Assembly (NCBI GenBank): GCA_964423615.1
Contig: CAYRFQ010000015.1
Coordinates: 1 to 64,000, forward strand
Source of the DNA: CAYRFQ01 sp964423615
Lineage (GTDB): Bacteria > Planctomycetota > Planctomycetia > Gemmatales > Gemmataceae
DNA: 64,000 nucleotides
Direction of reading: 5' to 3'
Part shown: positions 35,910 through 44,891 of the stretch, in pieces
How the letters are laid out: each line of letters begins with the position of its first letter
Numbering within the stretch: position 1 is the first letter of the stretch
Notes under the pieces: generated by a model
What the model saw: the letters and a program-made list of their open reading frames with translations, nothing else
What the model was told of the DNA's origin: nothing
Databases searched by the model: none
Program-made: the position numbers and the translations under genes

Positions 35910-36815
35910 TCACCAATCGCTCCCGACCACCTCATCACCTTTGGGCGTACACAAGGCCCACCAAGTCGGGTCCGAGACCGTTGGGTTCACACCACGCACA
36001 CTACCATCCACGAGGCAAACGTTGAGTGATGCAAACGGCGTCGACGCACGAACGGGATCACATTCGCTGCTTTCTTCCGGCCGGCTTTGGAACGCCAACT
36101 TGGTCCAGGCCGCAAACACGGGTTGCCACTTATCCTCTTGGTCATGACCCCAAAGACTTCCTTTATCCCCACACAGAGCATACTTCTCAACGAAGAGCAA
36201 AGTCGTCGATGCACCGTCGGGAAACGATTTAGAAATAGTCGAACGTGCCTGCCAACTGGCAGGAGCAATCTTATTCAGTCACGAAAGTCACAACTTCCCA
36301 AAAACAAGGAAGTTCGCGGCGTAGCCGCAAGTGGCCCGTCCTGTAGTTTCCTCAATAGCACCGCCGTTCGGGTCTCCCGGATTGTTATAGACTTCGACCG
36401 AAACCGAGGCGACTCGCGAACTTTCAAGAACGTTCGTCAGCGGGTTACTGCTTTGGGCATGGAGGTTTTTTTGCTCAAGGAACGGAAGCAAGTGGAAGAA
36501 AACGTTCCCGTATCCCCCCTCAGCGGCTCGATGCGGAAACGACCCGAGCATCGGCGGAAAACACCGGTGGATGTCGTGCAGGGAGTGAGCCGCAAGCCCG
36601 ATTTGCTTGAGGTTATTCTTCGAATGCGCCCGAACGGCCGCGCTGCGTACCTTTTGCACCGCTGGCAATAACAGCCCGATCAGGACCGCGATGATGGCAA
36701 CGACCACCAACAATTCGATCAACGTGAAGCCTCGACGACGTAGAGAGAATCTCAACAAGAAAGTGGGAGGCACGCCCCGAACGCCGTCCACTTTCCTGGC
36801 AAAGGCATACGCCAT
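35910..36815 (-). pseudogene. DUF1559 prepilin-like gene interrupted by stop codons
   Basis: From ATG 36815 (GGGAGAGG upstream) the frame gives GFTLIELLVVVAIIAVLIGL and NNLKQIGLAAHSLHDIHRCF, and runs to FLVFGKL. TGA at 36290-36288 and a second TGA at 36281-36279 interrupt it; then the same frame resumes as IAPASWQARSTISKSFPDG, STTLLFVEKYALCG and the C-terminal block ASLNVCLVDGSVRGVNPTVS to TGA before 35910. In an adjacent frame the damaged part reads VVTFVTE, so two small indels netting three bases are an alternative to two nonsense changes. Either way no full-length protein is expected. Confidence 0.8.
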
Positions 36816-36856
36816 GTGCCTCTCCCTTTGACCTCTTTTTGGTTGCATACCTTTTC

Positions 36857-37240
36857 TCAGTCGTGTTGGAGTTGAGTGTTGGGCAACGGATTCCGGGAAA
36901 AAATCCATTCTTCCACGGGTTGGCCTTCGATCAAATGCTTTTCGACAAAGTGTGGAATGCGGTCGGCCGTCATGCTGTGGTACCACGTTCCTTCTGGATA
37001 AACGACCAGAATCGGGCCGCTTGCACAAACACGAAGACACCCGACCTTCGTCCGGAACACTGCATTCGGCCCGTCCTTCAAACCGCGTTCTTTGATCTGC
37101 TGCTTGAGCGTGGCCCATGTCGCCTCGCCAACCTTGGACGAACAGCAGTCCGACCCCAAGCAAACAAAGACATGCCGGACAAATTCTCCGATGTGAAGTT
37201 TTTCGACCGCTTTCTGAAGCGCTTTCAAATTATCAGACAT
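36857..37240 (-). CDS. Thioredoxin-like (2Fe-2S) ferredoxin
   Basis: 127 residues. HVFVCLGSDCCSSKVGE and KVGCLRVCASGPILVVYPEG match the thioredoxin-like ferredoxin family, with likely 2Fe-2S ligands C27, C32, C68 and C72; C33 is an extra neighbour. YHSMTADRIPHFVEKHLIEG closes the fold. It probably carries electrons in the cytoplasm, partner unknown. It ends 41 bp before the broken DUF1559 gene, and no reductase or hydrogenase gene is nearby. Confidence 0.9.
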   Translation of the reverse strand: MSDNLKALQKAVEKLHIGEFVRHVFVCLGSDCCSSKVGEATWATLKQQIKERGLKDGPNAVFRTKVGCLRVCASGPILVVYPEGTWYHSMTADRIPHFVEKHLIEGQPVEEWIFSRNPLPNTQLQHD

Positions 37241-37758
37241 AAATCGCCGTATCCGTTGGGAAGGTAGGTTTTGTAGGTGCCTTTAATCATTGTAGCACTG
37301 ACGTGGCAACTTGTCAGAGTGGGTGTATTCGCTAAACTGGCAACAGGATCGATCGACGTTTGGAGCAACTTTGGTACACGAAGATCAATCCTTGAAAAAG
37401 ATTTGCAAACATCCCGACGACGAAACGCCTCGTCCACGCCGACTGGCCCGAAGACGTTCGTATGCGTCCTGGAATGGGATTAACGCGTCTCCTGATTGCC
37501 TTGGTTAACCTGGAACGTTTCCCGTTTGGATTGGGTACAGGCTTTTCGTATTACGAGTCCTGGGGCTCGCCTGCTTGGAGACCGCCAGACCCGCGCGAGG
37601 CGGGAAAAGCGCTGACCTGACGACTTCGAGAGATTGCCAACCGTACCCAACACAAACGGGAAACGCACTAACTGTTGGCCCACCAACCACAGATTCATTG
37701 ATTCGATGTACTTTTAGCTGGGCGTCGTTCGCGCCCATTACTGGAAGCGAGAAAGAAT
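37241..37758. other. Spacer with dispersed repeat, no gene
   Basis: 518 bp upstream of the PfkB gene. Only short frames without family features. The 3' half has the 58-bp repeat at 37617-37674 and GC-rich inverted segments. Confidence 0.5.
37617..37674 (+). repeat. 58-bp dispersed repeat, copy upstream of pfkB-like gene
   Basis: Starts CTGACGACTTCG and contains GATTGCCAACCG and ACCCAACACAA. Aligns without gaps to 38794-38851, which lies downstream of the same gene. Confidence 0.7.
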
Positions 37759-38661
37759 ATGGGATTAGTCGTTACAGGCTCGGTAGCCTTCGATTCGATA
37801 CGAACTCCGTTTGGGGAAGTCCACGAGGCTCTCGGTGGTTCGGCCTCGCACTTCTCCTACGCCGCGAGTTTCTTCACTGAACCGCGATTGGTCGGCGTAG
37901 TCGGCGAGGACTTCCCGCAGGAGCACATCGACTTGTTCAAAAGCCGAAACATTGACACATCCGGCCTCGAAGTCGAGAAAGGCGGCAAAACGTTTCGGTG
38001 GTCCGGCAAGTATCACGACAACATGAACGACCGTGATACGCTCGAGGTCCATTTGAACGTTTTGGGCACGTTCGATCCCAAAGTGCCTCAGCACTATCGC
38101 GACAGCAAATACGTCTTCCTGGCCAACGCTAGTCCCCAGGTCCAGGCCAAGGTCCTCGACCAAGTCGACAAACCCGAATTGGTTGTGATGGACACGATGG
38201 ATTTGTGGATTCAAGAGACCCACGACGAATTGATGGCCTTACTGCCACGTGTCGACGGACTGCTGATCAACGACAGTGAAGCCAAGCTCTTGACTGTCGA
38301 AGAGAACCTCGTCACGGCTGGTCACAAGTTGCGTTCGTTCGGACCAAAGTTCGTCATCGTCAAGAAAGGCGAACACGGCGCCATGCTCTTCAGCGACGAC
38401 GGGGTGTTCGTGGTCCCAGCGTTTCCCACCGACAAGGTCATCGATCCCACGGGTGCCGGTGACAGCTTCGCCGGCGGGCTCATGGGCTCGCTGACCACCG
38501 ACAACAGCCCCCCGCCGGGCCGACTTCGCCGTGCGATGGCTTACGGAACAGTCGTGGCCAGCTTCCTCGTGGAAGGTTTCGGCCTCGATCGCTTCAAAGA
38601 AATCGATCGCCACGAAATCGACAAACGATTCTCGACCTACCGAACGATGTTGACGTTTTAG
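37759..38661 (+). CDS. PfkB family carbohydrate kinase
   Basis: 300 residues. GSVAFDSIRTPFGEVHEALG GSASH-type opening (two blocks: GSVAFDSIRTPFGEV and GGSASHFSYAAS), then FVIVKKGEHGAMLF and the signature DPTGAGDSFAGGLMG with its catalytic Asp. GAGAAAGA precedes the ATG. It phosphorylates a sugar or nucleoside with ATP; relatives in planctomycetes are annotated as sugar or adenosine kinases. It stands alone, flanked on both sides by copies of the same 58-bp repeat. Confidence 0.92.
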   Translation: MGLVVTGSVAFDSIRTPFGEVHEALGGSASHFSYAASFFTEPRLVGVVGEDFPQEHIDLFKSRNIDTSGLEVEKGGKTFRWSGKYHDNMNDRDTLEVHLNVLGTFDPKVPQHYRDSKYVFLANASPQVQAKVLDQVDKPELVVMDTMDLWIQETHDELMALLPRVDGLLINDSEAKLLTVEENLVTAGHKLRSFGPKFVIVKKGEHGAMLFSDDGVFVVPAFPTDKVIDPTGAGDSFAGGLMGSLTTDNSPPPGRLRRAMAYGTVVASFLVEGFGLDRFKEIDRHEIDKRFSTYRTMLTF

Positions 38662-38793
38662 AGCGGTTCGTGCTTATTTTCCATTCGCCCAATGTGGGAA
38701 GAAGGCCATATCGAGCGAAGCGATACACACGGTGGATGACGGGAACAGTTGCGGCTTCAAAAGTAACAGAGTGTTGGTCGAGGGGTTCTTGGA

Positions 38794-38851
38794 CTGACGA
38801 CCTCGTCCGATTGCCAACCGCACCCAACACAACCGTGAATCACTCTAATTG
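38794..38851 (+). repeat. 58-bp dispersed repeat, copy downstream of pfkB-like gene
   Basis: Direct-repeat partner of 37617-37674; differs at about a dozen positions. Its end runs into the stop region of the minus-strand DUF1559 gene (stop at 38845-38847). Confidence 0.7.
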
Positions 38852-39738
38852 TTGTTCACGATGACTCCGTCATCCCGCCCGGCAAGCCACCGTAGGTTCT
38901 CGACGTCACCACCTTCGCGGAAGAACCGAACCGAACCATCACAGAACCCAAAGTAAGCACCGCCGATATGTCGGCTGCTGAACGCCTGCGGTGCCGGGCC
39001 ATTGATCTGGGCACTGTCTTCATCGACCCACCACATCACGTCACTAATCCAGATGACGCTCGACCGATTACCGCTCATGCCAGGCCAGATGGCGGCTCGC
39101 TTCTGGGTCCGGTCGTCGAAGACGCATTCGCCGACCGCCAAGGTGTTGGAGGTCCCATCGGCGATGGCGACGATACTGATCTGGCTATTCTGGAACATCA
39201 CTCCACCCATATCCTGATCGGGCACGAACGCAGGTGTGGTCACCGGTCCCGCCACAGCGCGGTAGTTCGACATCGCATGGTTCAATCGAACATGGTTCAA
39301 TTCAGGACCGGTATCACTCGGACAACGAAATAGTGACAGCGGATGTTGACTGAATTGGTTGGGTTGGGCCGGGTTTGCCCCACCCCCGAAGGATTGGCTT
39401 CTTACCCCAGCTTGGTCATAGAGGTTTTTCTGCTCGACATAAGGCAAGAGCAAGGCTCCCCAACTCCACCCAGGTTCAAAACCCGGAGCCCTGTACGAAG
39501 GCGGAAAAACGTCGTGAGTGGTCGCGTAGGAATGCAGTCCCAGTGTCAGTTGCTTCAAATTATTCATGCACTGCGTTTTCGCAGCCGCATCGCGGACCTT
39601 TTGGACTGCCGGAAGCAACAGCCCAATCAAAATGGCAATGATGGCAATCACGACCAACAGTTCGATCAGCGTAAAACCTTCTCGAACTGGTCGCGATAAT
39701 GGCCCATCCGTTCGTAGAGAGCTAGAGTCAGGAAGCAT
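38845..39738 (-). CDS. DUF1559 prepilin-like protein
   Basis: 297 residues from ATG 39738, chosen because GGAGG sits 9 nt upstream; the frame also extends to 39777. GFTLIELLVVIAIIAILIGL is the prepilin signal and N-helix, followed by NNLKQLTLGLHSYATTHDVF. The body has LFRCPSDTGPELNHVRLNHAM, IADGTSNTLAVGE and the closing FSSRHIGGAYFGFCDGSVRFF. A complete member of the family and independent of the damaged copy at 36815. Likely a surface pseudopilin; its stop lies inside a dispersed repeat copy. Confidence 0.92.
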   Translation of the reverse strand: MLPDSSSLRTDGPLSRPVREGFTLIELLVVIAIIAILIGLLLPAVQKVRDAAAKTQCMNNLKQLTLGLHSYATTHDVFPPSYRAPGFEPGWSWGALLLPYVEQKNLYDQAGVRSQSFGGGANPAQPNQFSQHPLSLFRCPSDTGPELNHVRLNHAMSNYRAVAGPVTTPAFVPDQDMGGVMFQNSQISIVAIADGTSNTLAVGECVFDDRTQKRAAIWPGMSGNRSSVIWISDVMWWVDEDSAQINGPAPQAFSSRHIGGAYFGFCDGSVRFFREGGDVENLRWLAGRDDGVIVNNN

Positions 39739-41062
39739 TGGCAATGACCTCCGAGGTCTAACCCGGAACCATTCCACCCGAAACCGGACGGGTGTCTATT
39801 CCAAGTTTCCGCGACACCTCGTTTGAGAAAACCAACATGGCAAGACATTTGGAAAATAGCATACCCCAAAAGTCGCTGAAAACCCTAACGATTTTCCGGG
39901 CTTCGTATCTCCCAGTTTTCCTGTTGAACTGCAGTTTGCGAAACGAATGATGTTGGGACTACAAACTTTACCAAGCGCTGGGTGAGTTTTCAAATAAGAG
40001 TGTGGGTATTAGTGCCAGACCCAGAACGCGGAAAAATTCATTCTCGAAAAGGGCTCTTCGCAAGGCCTTGTGTTTGTCTCGATGAGACTGATGGCGATGC
40101 GCGTCGGCCCAAAGACTGTCCTTGCGATCTCGCAACTGCTTGACAGAACGACCCCAAGCCCACCATTCGATGAAACAATACACCCACAACACCAAACGCC
40201 AAACCGCCACGTTCGACCAAATGTCTCGGGTTGTTTTCCTGAGCGTAAGCTACCGGGTCGTGGCGAGCACGGTAAAGGTTATACACGAACAACTGTTCTT
40301 CGCTGGCAACACCCAACAGCGTTCGATCTGTTCGTAACTCCGCTTGCGGTCGGAACTACATACTGCGGCGTTTTGATAGGCTGTTCTTGTTTTTAGGAGT
40401 GAATAGGTCGAGCATCTTTTTTACTCCCTTCTTTGCGCCGAGTTTCTCTATTCGCTCCACGATAGTGCTGGTTGGCACTTGTGAGAATTCGATGGAGAAC
40501 GGCGGAACTAATCTGTCTATGAACAAAAACAATCGCCAAACCACTGAGGCGTCTCTCGACGGCTACTCCGATTCGCTGATTTCGCGTTCGTTGCTTACCT
40601 CACCTTCCGGTCGGAACAATGGAGTCGATTTCAACCACAAAGATTGGAACAACTTTTTTCTCGGTCGGATAGAGAGACGATGGGCTATGACTTGGCAATC
40701 AGAATCCGTTTTTCTTTGCGACGGATACGCTCGATTCGGTGTACTTGTGGTTCTGGATTCTTGAGTTGTTCGCAAGAAGTCTAGATTATTGTAATCCGCT
40801 CGGCCGACCGAGATCACGGAAGGAATAGAAAATCTTTGGTTCCCAGGCGTTTTTTATCCACGATGACTGGTTTTGGTGATGGTGCCCCGAGTTGCCAATT
40901 TCGAGGTCGTTCTGGCCCCCAGACGGATTTGTCGATAGAGTTCGGAATGCACGTTTTGGGTTTGGACTGAAAAGATCGACAGCGGCAGGGTTTCGGTCTC
41001 GGTTTCCTTGCAAACGCGTCGAGTTGGTGTAAGAGCTCCTGGCTTGTGCTTGTCTCACGGAC
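39739..41062. other. Long spacer with gene remnant
   Basis: 1324 bp between a DUF1559 gene and a histidine kinase. It holds a CAP-domain-like fragment near 40190-40372; elsewhere the frames are short and lack family features. The frame 40387-40764 (plus) is low-complexity-like and not supported. Confidence 0.5.
40190..40372 (-). pseudogene. Fragment resembling the start of a CAP/SCP-like protein
   Basis: Reading on the minus strand after an in-frame stop: ELRTDRTLLGVASEEQLFVY, then NLYRARHDPVAYAQENN. The block EEQLFVYNLYRARHDPVAY resembles the first helix of planctomycete CAP/SCP domains (E-E-Q-L-x-x-x-x-N-x-x-R-A-R-x-x-P). Similarity fades after about 45 residues and no signal peptide precedes it, so this looks like a decayed fragment. 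Boundaries are approximate. Confidence 0.4.
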
Positions 41063-42070
41063 TCACTGCGTCCCAGGCGAACTGGAACTGGTTTCCTTTT
41101 CCAGCGGCAAGCCCACTCGAAAACAAGCACCCCCCAGTTCAGAGTCTTCGACAACCACCGTTCCATGATTGGCTTTGACGCAAGCCACGACCGAGGCCAA
41201 CCCGAGCCCCGTTCCTTTTTCCTTGGACGAATAGAAAGGCTCAAAGATCAGAGAGCGCTGTTCCGGAGGGATCCCGGGCCCGTTGTCGTGGACCTCAATT
41301 ACGCCGAGAGATTGTTCCGTCCTCACTCTAACTTCAATGATGCCATTTGAGCCAGTGGCTTCGGCTGCGTTCAGTACCAGATTCAGCACGATCCGTTGGA
41401 CGCCCGATGAGGAAGCATACACGCGTGCCGATGAGGTCCACGCAGTGTTGAGGGTACACGCCTTGACAGCACGATGACGCCTGGCGAATTCCACCGACTC
41501 TCCCACGACTGGTTCCAAGTCGATGATTCGCACTGTCGAATCGTCGTTCTCGTTGAGGGTCATCAATCGAGAACTTAGTTGCGAGAGTTGTCCAAACGAT
41601 TGAGAGAGTTCTTGAGTCAGTTGACTCAGATCGGAGTGAGTTACTGATGAAAATTGGGGATCGGACGACAGGACCAACAAGCCAAAGTTCGCCTGTGCGA
41701 TCGTCAAGATGTTGTTGATGTCATGGGCGATCGTCGCTGCGAATACACTTGCCGTGGCCCTTTTTTCCGCCTCAAGGACTTTCCCTTGTTGGGCCAACAA
41801 CCGAGCTTGTTGGCGAGAAAGTCGTCGTAAGAATTCATAGGAAATCACAAACCCCAGGACACTTGTGATTCCACAAAAAGCAATGCCTTTGATGAATTCC
41901 AGTTGGTGGAGTTCGTGGATGTCCTGAGCTTGCCTGGCTGCCACTTGTCCGGAGAAAACAATATAAGTCACGCTGCAAGTAAAGTAGATGCCGGTAAACG
42001 ACATCGCCAGGACCCATGGACGTGTGGTCGGCAATCGTGAGAGATGTGTTTGCTGTGTTGGTCCCTGCAT
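41063..42070 (-). CDS. Membrane sensor histidine kinase
   Basis: 335 residues. Two membrane helices (about 18-40 and 60-80) enclose a very short extracytoplasmic loop, so sensing is probably within the membrane or cytoplasm. H116 in FAATIAHDINNIL is the phosphoacceptor; the ATPase domain has NLVLNAAEA (N box), VHDNGPGIPPEQ (G1), IFEPFYSSKEKGTGLGLASV (F and G2). The H-D-I-N-N form is of the NtrB-like type. No response regulator is adjacent, so it is an orphan kinase. Ends in a Ser-rich tail. Confidence 0.9.
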   Translation of the reverse strand: MQGPTQQTHLSRLPTTRPWVLAMSFTGIYFTCSVTYIVFSGQVAARQAQDIHELHQLEFIKGIAFCGITSVLGFVISYEFLRRLSRQQARLLAQQGKVLEAEKRATASVFAATIAHDINNILTIAQANFGLLVLSSDPQFSSVTHSDLSQLTQELSQSFGQLSQLSSRLMTLNENDDSTVRIIDLEPVVGESVEFARRHRAVKACTLNTAWTSSARVYASSSGVQRIVLNLVLNAAEATGSNGIIEVRVRTEQSLGVIEVHDNGPGIPPEQRSLIFEPFYSSKEKGTGLGLASVVACVKANHGTVVVEDSELGGACFRVGLPLEKETSSSSPGTQ

Positions 42071-42774
42071 CCTCTGCCCTAACTGGTTCAGATATCGAAC
42101 GGTGTATCCGTTCGAGCAAAATCGGTATCCTTACCAATTCTCTCACAACCAGGAAATGAATGTACGTTTAGTTGGAGTGGTTGACGGGACCTGTTCACCC
42201 TTATTCAAGGGAAGCAAGGTAATTGTAAGTGCGTCAGGAATGACGGCAAGTCGGCTTTGGGAGTATTTCCGAACAGAAAAGTAAATCCGAATTGCCGCTT
42301 GGGGAAAAATCTCTCTTGGTTCCTGGACCTTCGGTCGTTTTCCATTCGGAAGTCGGTGGCAGATCACACTTTACTGATTGGGGGCTTGGGGACCTGCCCA
42401 CGCTGTCAGCCGAGACTCACACTCATATGTAGATGTCTTTCGTAGTTTCACGTTTGTGACTAACCCCCAATCATTTCGTTAGCGTACTGGAATCGAAACT
42501 GTTGAGCATTGTCGCGAAAGTCCTTGTCCGGCATTGGGAACAAGTACATTGCGATACATTTCCGAATCAGTATTTGTTGTCAGTTGTTAATAGTTAACAA
42601 GTGTGGTTCCTCCGACACGGTCGACATCCCGCCGGTCGACATCCCGCCGGTGGGTGTCCCACTTGTTCCCAACCTGTTCGAGCCGCAATCGAACGCGTGA
42701 TTTCTTTGTCAACGAACCATTGGATCTAGTCCTCATGGTTCGAAATCCGACTTCGGCTGGTGCGATTGGCAATG
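42071..42774. other. Spacer with inverted and tandem short repeats
   Basis: 704 bp without a supported gene. TGATTGGGGG (about 42374) and CCCCCAATCA (about 42462) form a distant inverted repeat, and a 15-bp unit is repeated three times at 42618-42662. Confidence 0.45.
42618..42662 (+). repeat. Three 15-bp tandem repeats
   Basis: CGGTCGACATCCCGC twice, then a third copy with five changes. In one frame it reads VDIPP repeats, but the surrounding frame is not convincing as a gene. Confidence 0.7.
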
Positions 42775-43473
42775 TCACGCAAGGTCGAACAACATGATTT
42801 CGGAATCGGATGTCGCGTTGAGCATGAGGTTGGTTTCGTTGCTCGCTGCGAGACCATCGGAAGTCTCAAGGGAATGGTCATTAACGTTGACCGACCCTCG
42901 CAATACCTGGATCCAGACATGACGGGCCTCGTCGGGGGCGTAGTCGATGCTTTGCCCCTCATCGATGTTAGCGAGAAAGATTCGAGCGTCCTGGTGAATC
43001 GTCAGAGCACCATCGTTACCCTCACGAGAGGCGACCAGTTGCCATTTATTGTGACGTCCTGTGGAATCGAAGGCCTTTTGCTCGTAACTCGGAGCCAGCC
43101 CTTTTTTCTCTGGTAAGAGCCATATTTGGTAGAAGTGTGTCGGATGCTCGGTCGATGGATTGAATTCGCTATGGGTGATGCCCGTGCCAGCCGTGATGCG
43201 TTGAAACTCTCCAGGCACGAGCTGTTCTCCGTTGCCCATTGAGTCCTTATGTTCAAGAACTCCCGCTAATACATAGGAAACGATTTCCATATCCCTGTGT
43301 GCGTGTGTGCCGAAACCTTTTCCGGCACTAACACGATCCTCGTTCATGACACGAAGCGTTCGAAAGCCCATGTGGTCTGGATCACTGTAGCCTGCAAACG
43401 AAAAAGTATGGTAAGAATTCAGCCAACCATGGTCCGCGTGTCCACGGTCAGCCGCTTTACGGATTGTGATCAT
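42775..43473 (-). CDS. Pirin family protein
   Basis: 232 residues from ATG 43473 (GAGGA upstream). SYHTFSFAGYSDPDHMGFRT, then FGTHAHRDMEIVSYVLAGVL and ITAGTGITHSEFNPS give the bicupin pirin pattern with metal ligands H57, H59 and a later H/E pair. Members of the YhaK/YhhW subgroup include quercetin 2,3-dioxygenases and redox-sensitive proteins. It is divergent from an AraC-family regulator 238 bp away, a likely regulator of this gene. Confidence 0.92.
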   Translation of the reverse strand: MITIRKAADRGHADHGWLNSYHTFSFAGYSDPDHMGFRTLRVMNEDRVSAGKGFGTHAHRDMEIVSYVLAGVLEHKDSMGNGEQLVPGEFQRITAGTGITHSEFNPSTEHPTHFYQIWLLPEKKGLAPSYEQKAFDSTGRHNKWQLVASREGNDGALTIHQDARIFLANIDEGQSIDYAPDEARHVWIQVLRGSVNVNDHSLETSDGLAASNETNLMLNATSDSEIMLFDLA

Positions 43474-43710
43474 CGTTGATTCCTCAGATCGCGTCTTGGG
43501 GCAAAACCTCCGTTGGTCTTGCATATGCTTTAACTATAGGCAGCTAAAATGGAGAAGTCTGGAACGATCTTGCTCAAGGAAAACGGTACGGTGGGGTCGG
43601 CTTTGTTTTTGGGGTAGAATTCGGCGAGCGGGGTTTCCAAAGGTGACTTGTCCAAGGTCCGAGAAGGACTTACAAAGTTGTGTGGTTCTGAACCTCGAAA
43701 ACGGTGAATC

Positions 43711-44616
43711 ATGGAAAGTTTGACCGGAACAGAAAAGTGTCCGAATCGGAGTCTGGTCGGCTGGACTTACAGCAACGATTCTCCACACAAGCCTCTCGGA
43801 ACAAGCGGAGGTGGCCAACATGACTTCATGATGACCCAATTCGCGGCGCCCGTTCCAGTTCCCCAACCAGCATTCGGTGAATTTACGATACAGCTGACTT
43901 TGGCTGGTGCCGGTTGTTTCACTGCCGACCTTGGATTTGGGAAATTCCAACATTCTGGCAAACTGGCAGGTGGTTTTGTGATCGGAACGCCGGAGGTGGC
44001 CATTGAATTGGATGGGGATGGGACATTCGAGTTGATGGCACTGGCACTGACCAAAGAACAGATGGCTAACAGAGTTCGACGACTCACGGGGCGCGAACTG
44101 CGGGATTTTGGACCAGCCCATACTGCTATACAATGGGATCCAGGCATTCAACGATTGCTCCTGAGTTTGTGGTTCACTTCCCACGATCGACCACCGGCTG
44201 ACCGTAATTTGGGCTCTGACCTGGTCGACTCTGTCGTTTGTCGGTTGGAGAGACTCGCCGGTCGAGAGATAAAAGTCCCCTTGGCGACTCATCCATCCGC
44301 CCAGTCGTGGCGTTCTATGCTCGCACTTCTCCACGATGATTTGGAAACTCCGGTGGCGAATCACGAACTCGCTGCCGCCGCCGGAGTCAGTGAGTTTCAT
44401 TTCTCCCGATTGTTCAAGAAAACAACCGGTTTGTCGCCCATGAATTACCGCATGCGGCTCCGAATCGAGCGAGCGCAGCGACTCCTGGAAGACCGGAAAA
44501 ACCTGTCACTCTCGCAAGTCGCTTACGCTTGTGGTTTTGCCGACCAATCGCATTTCGGACGGCATTTCAAGCGAATCACAGGCCGCACACCACTTCAGTA
44601 TCGACTCCAGTCGTGA
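43711..44616 (+). CDS. AraC family transcriptional regulator
   Basis: 301 residues. The C-terminal AraC/XylS DNA-binding domain is clear: ANHELAAAAGVSEFHFSRLF (first HTH), KKTTGLSPMNYRMRLRIERA and LSLSQVAYACGFADQSHFGR HFKR-type second HTH (two blocks: LSLSQVAYACGFADQ, SHFGRHFKRITG). The N-terminal 190 residues form a cupin-like sensor typical of this family, with no obvious ligand motif. Divergent from pirin, so it probably controls the shared spacer and perhaps itself. Confidence 0.92.
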   Translation: MESLTGTEKCPNRSLVGWTYSNDSPHKPLGTSGGGQHDFMMTQFAAPVPVPQPAFGEFTIQLTLAGAGCFTADLGFGKFQHSGKLAGGFVIGTPEVAIELDGDGTFELMALALTKEQMANRVRRLTGRELRDFGPAHTAIQWDPGIQRLLLSLWFTSHDRPPADRNLGSDLVDSVVCRLERLAGREIKVPLATHPSAQSWRSMLALLHDDLETPVANHELAAAAGVSEFHFSRLFKKTTGLSPMNYRMRLRIERAQRLLEDRKNLSLSQVAYACGFADQSHFGRHFKRITGRTPLQYRLQS

Positions 44617-44891
44617 AAGGTGAGATTCTCCCCAACCGAAACGACTTGGCAACGTTCTTGGTTCGATCTGACCTTGGGCTAAAACACCTGAACTCAGACC
44701 CTCACGATACTCGTCCAAAGCCAACTCCAAAAGGTCCAGCCAAGACTCCTCCGAAGGCCCATCGACAGATGGTCCAAATGGACTCGAAGTGGCTTTCGAG
44801 AAGCGAGCATTTATAAAACAAACGAAGTGGGCATTGCCTAATCTGTCGAATCATTCATGAAAGCATCAAAAGTAGCGGGTGGGGACTCAAC

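Noticed and set aside
36279..36290. TGA codons as selenocysteine in the DUF1559 gene
   Set aside because: Two TGAs lie three codons apart at positions not Cys in the family, and no SECIS-like hairpin or selenoprotein gene was seen.
40387..40764. 125-codon plus-strand frame
   Set aside because: Composition and sequence look random, no ribosome binding site and no family resemblance.
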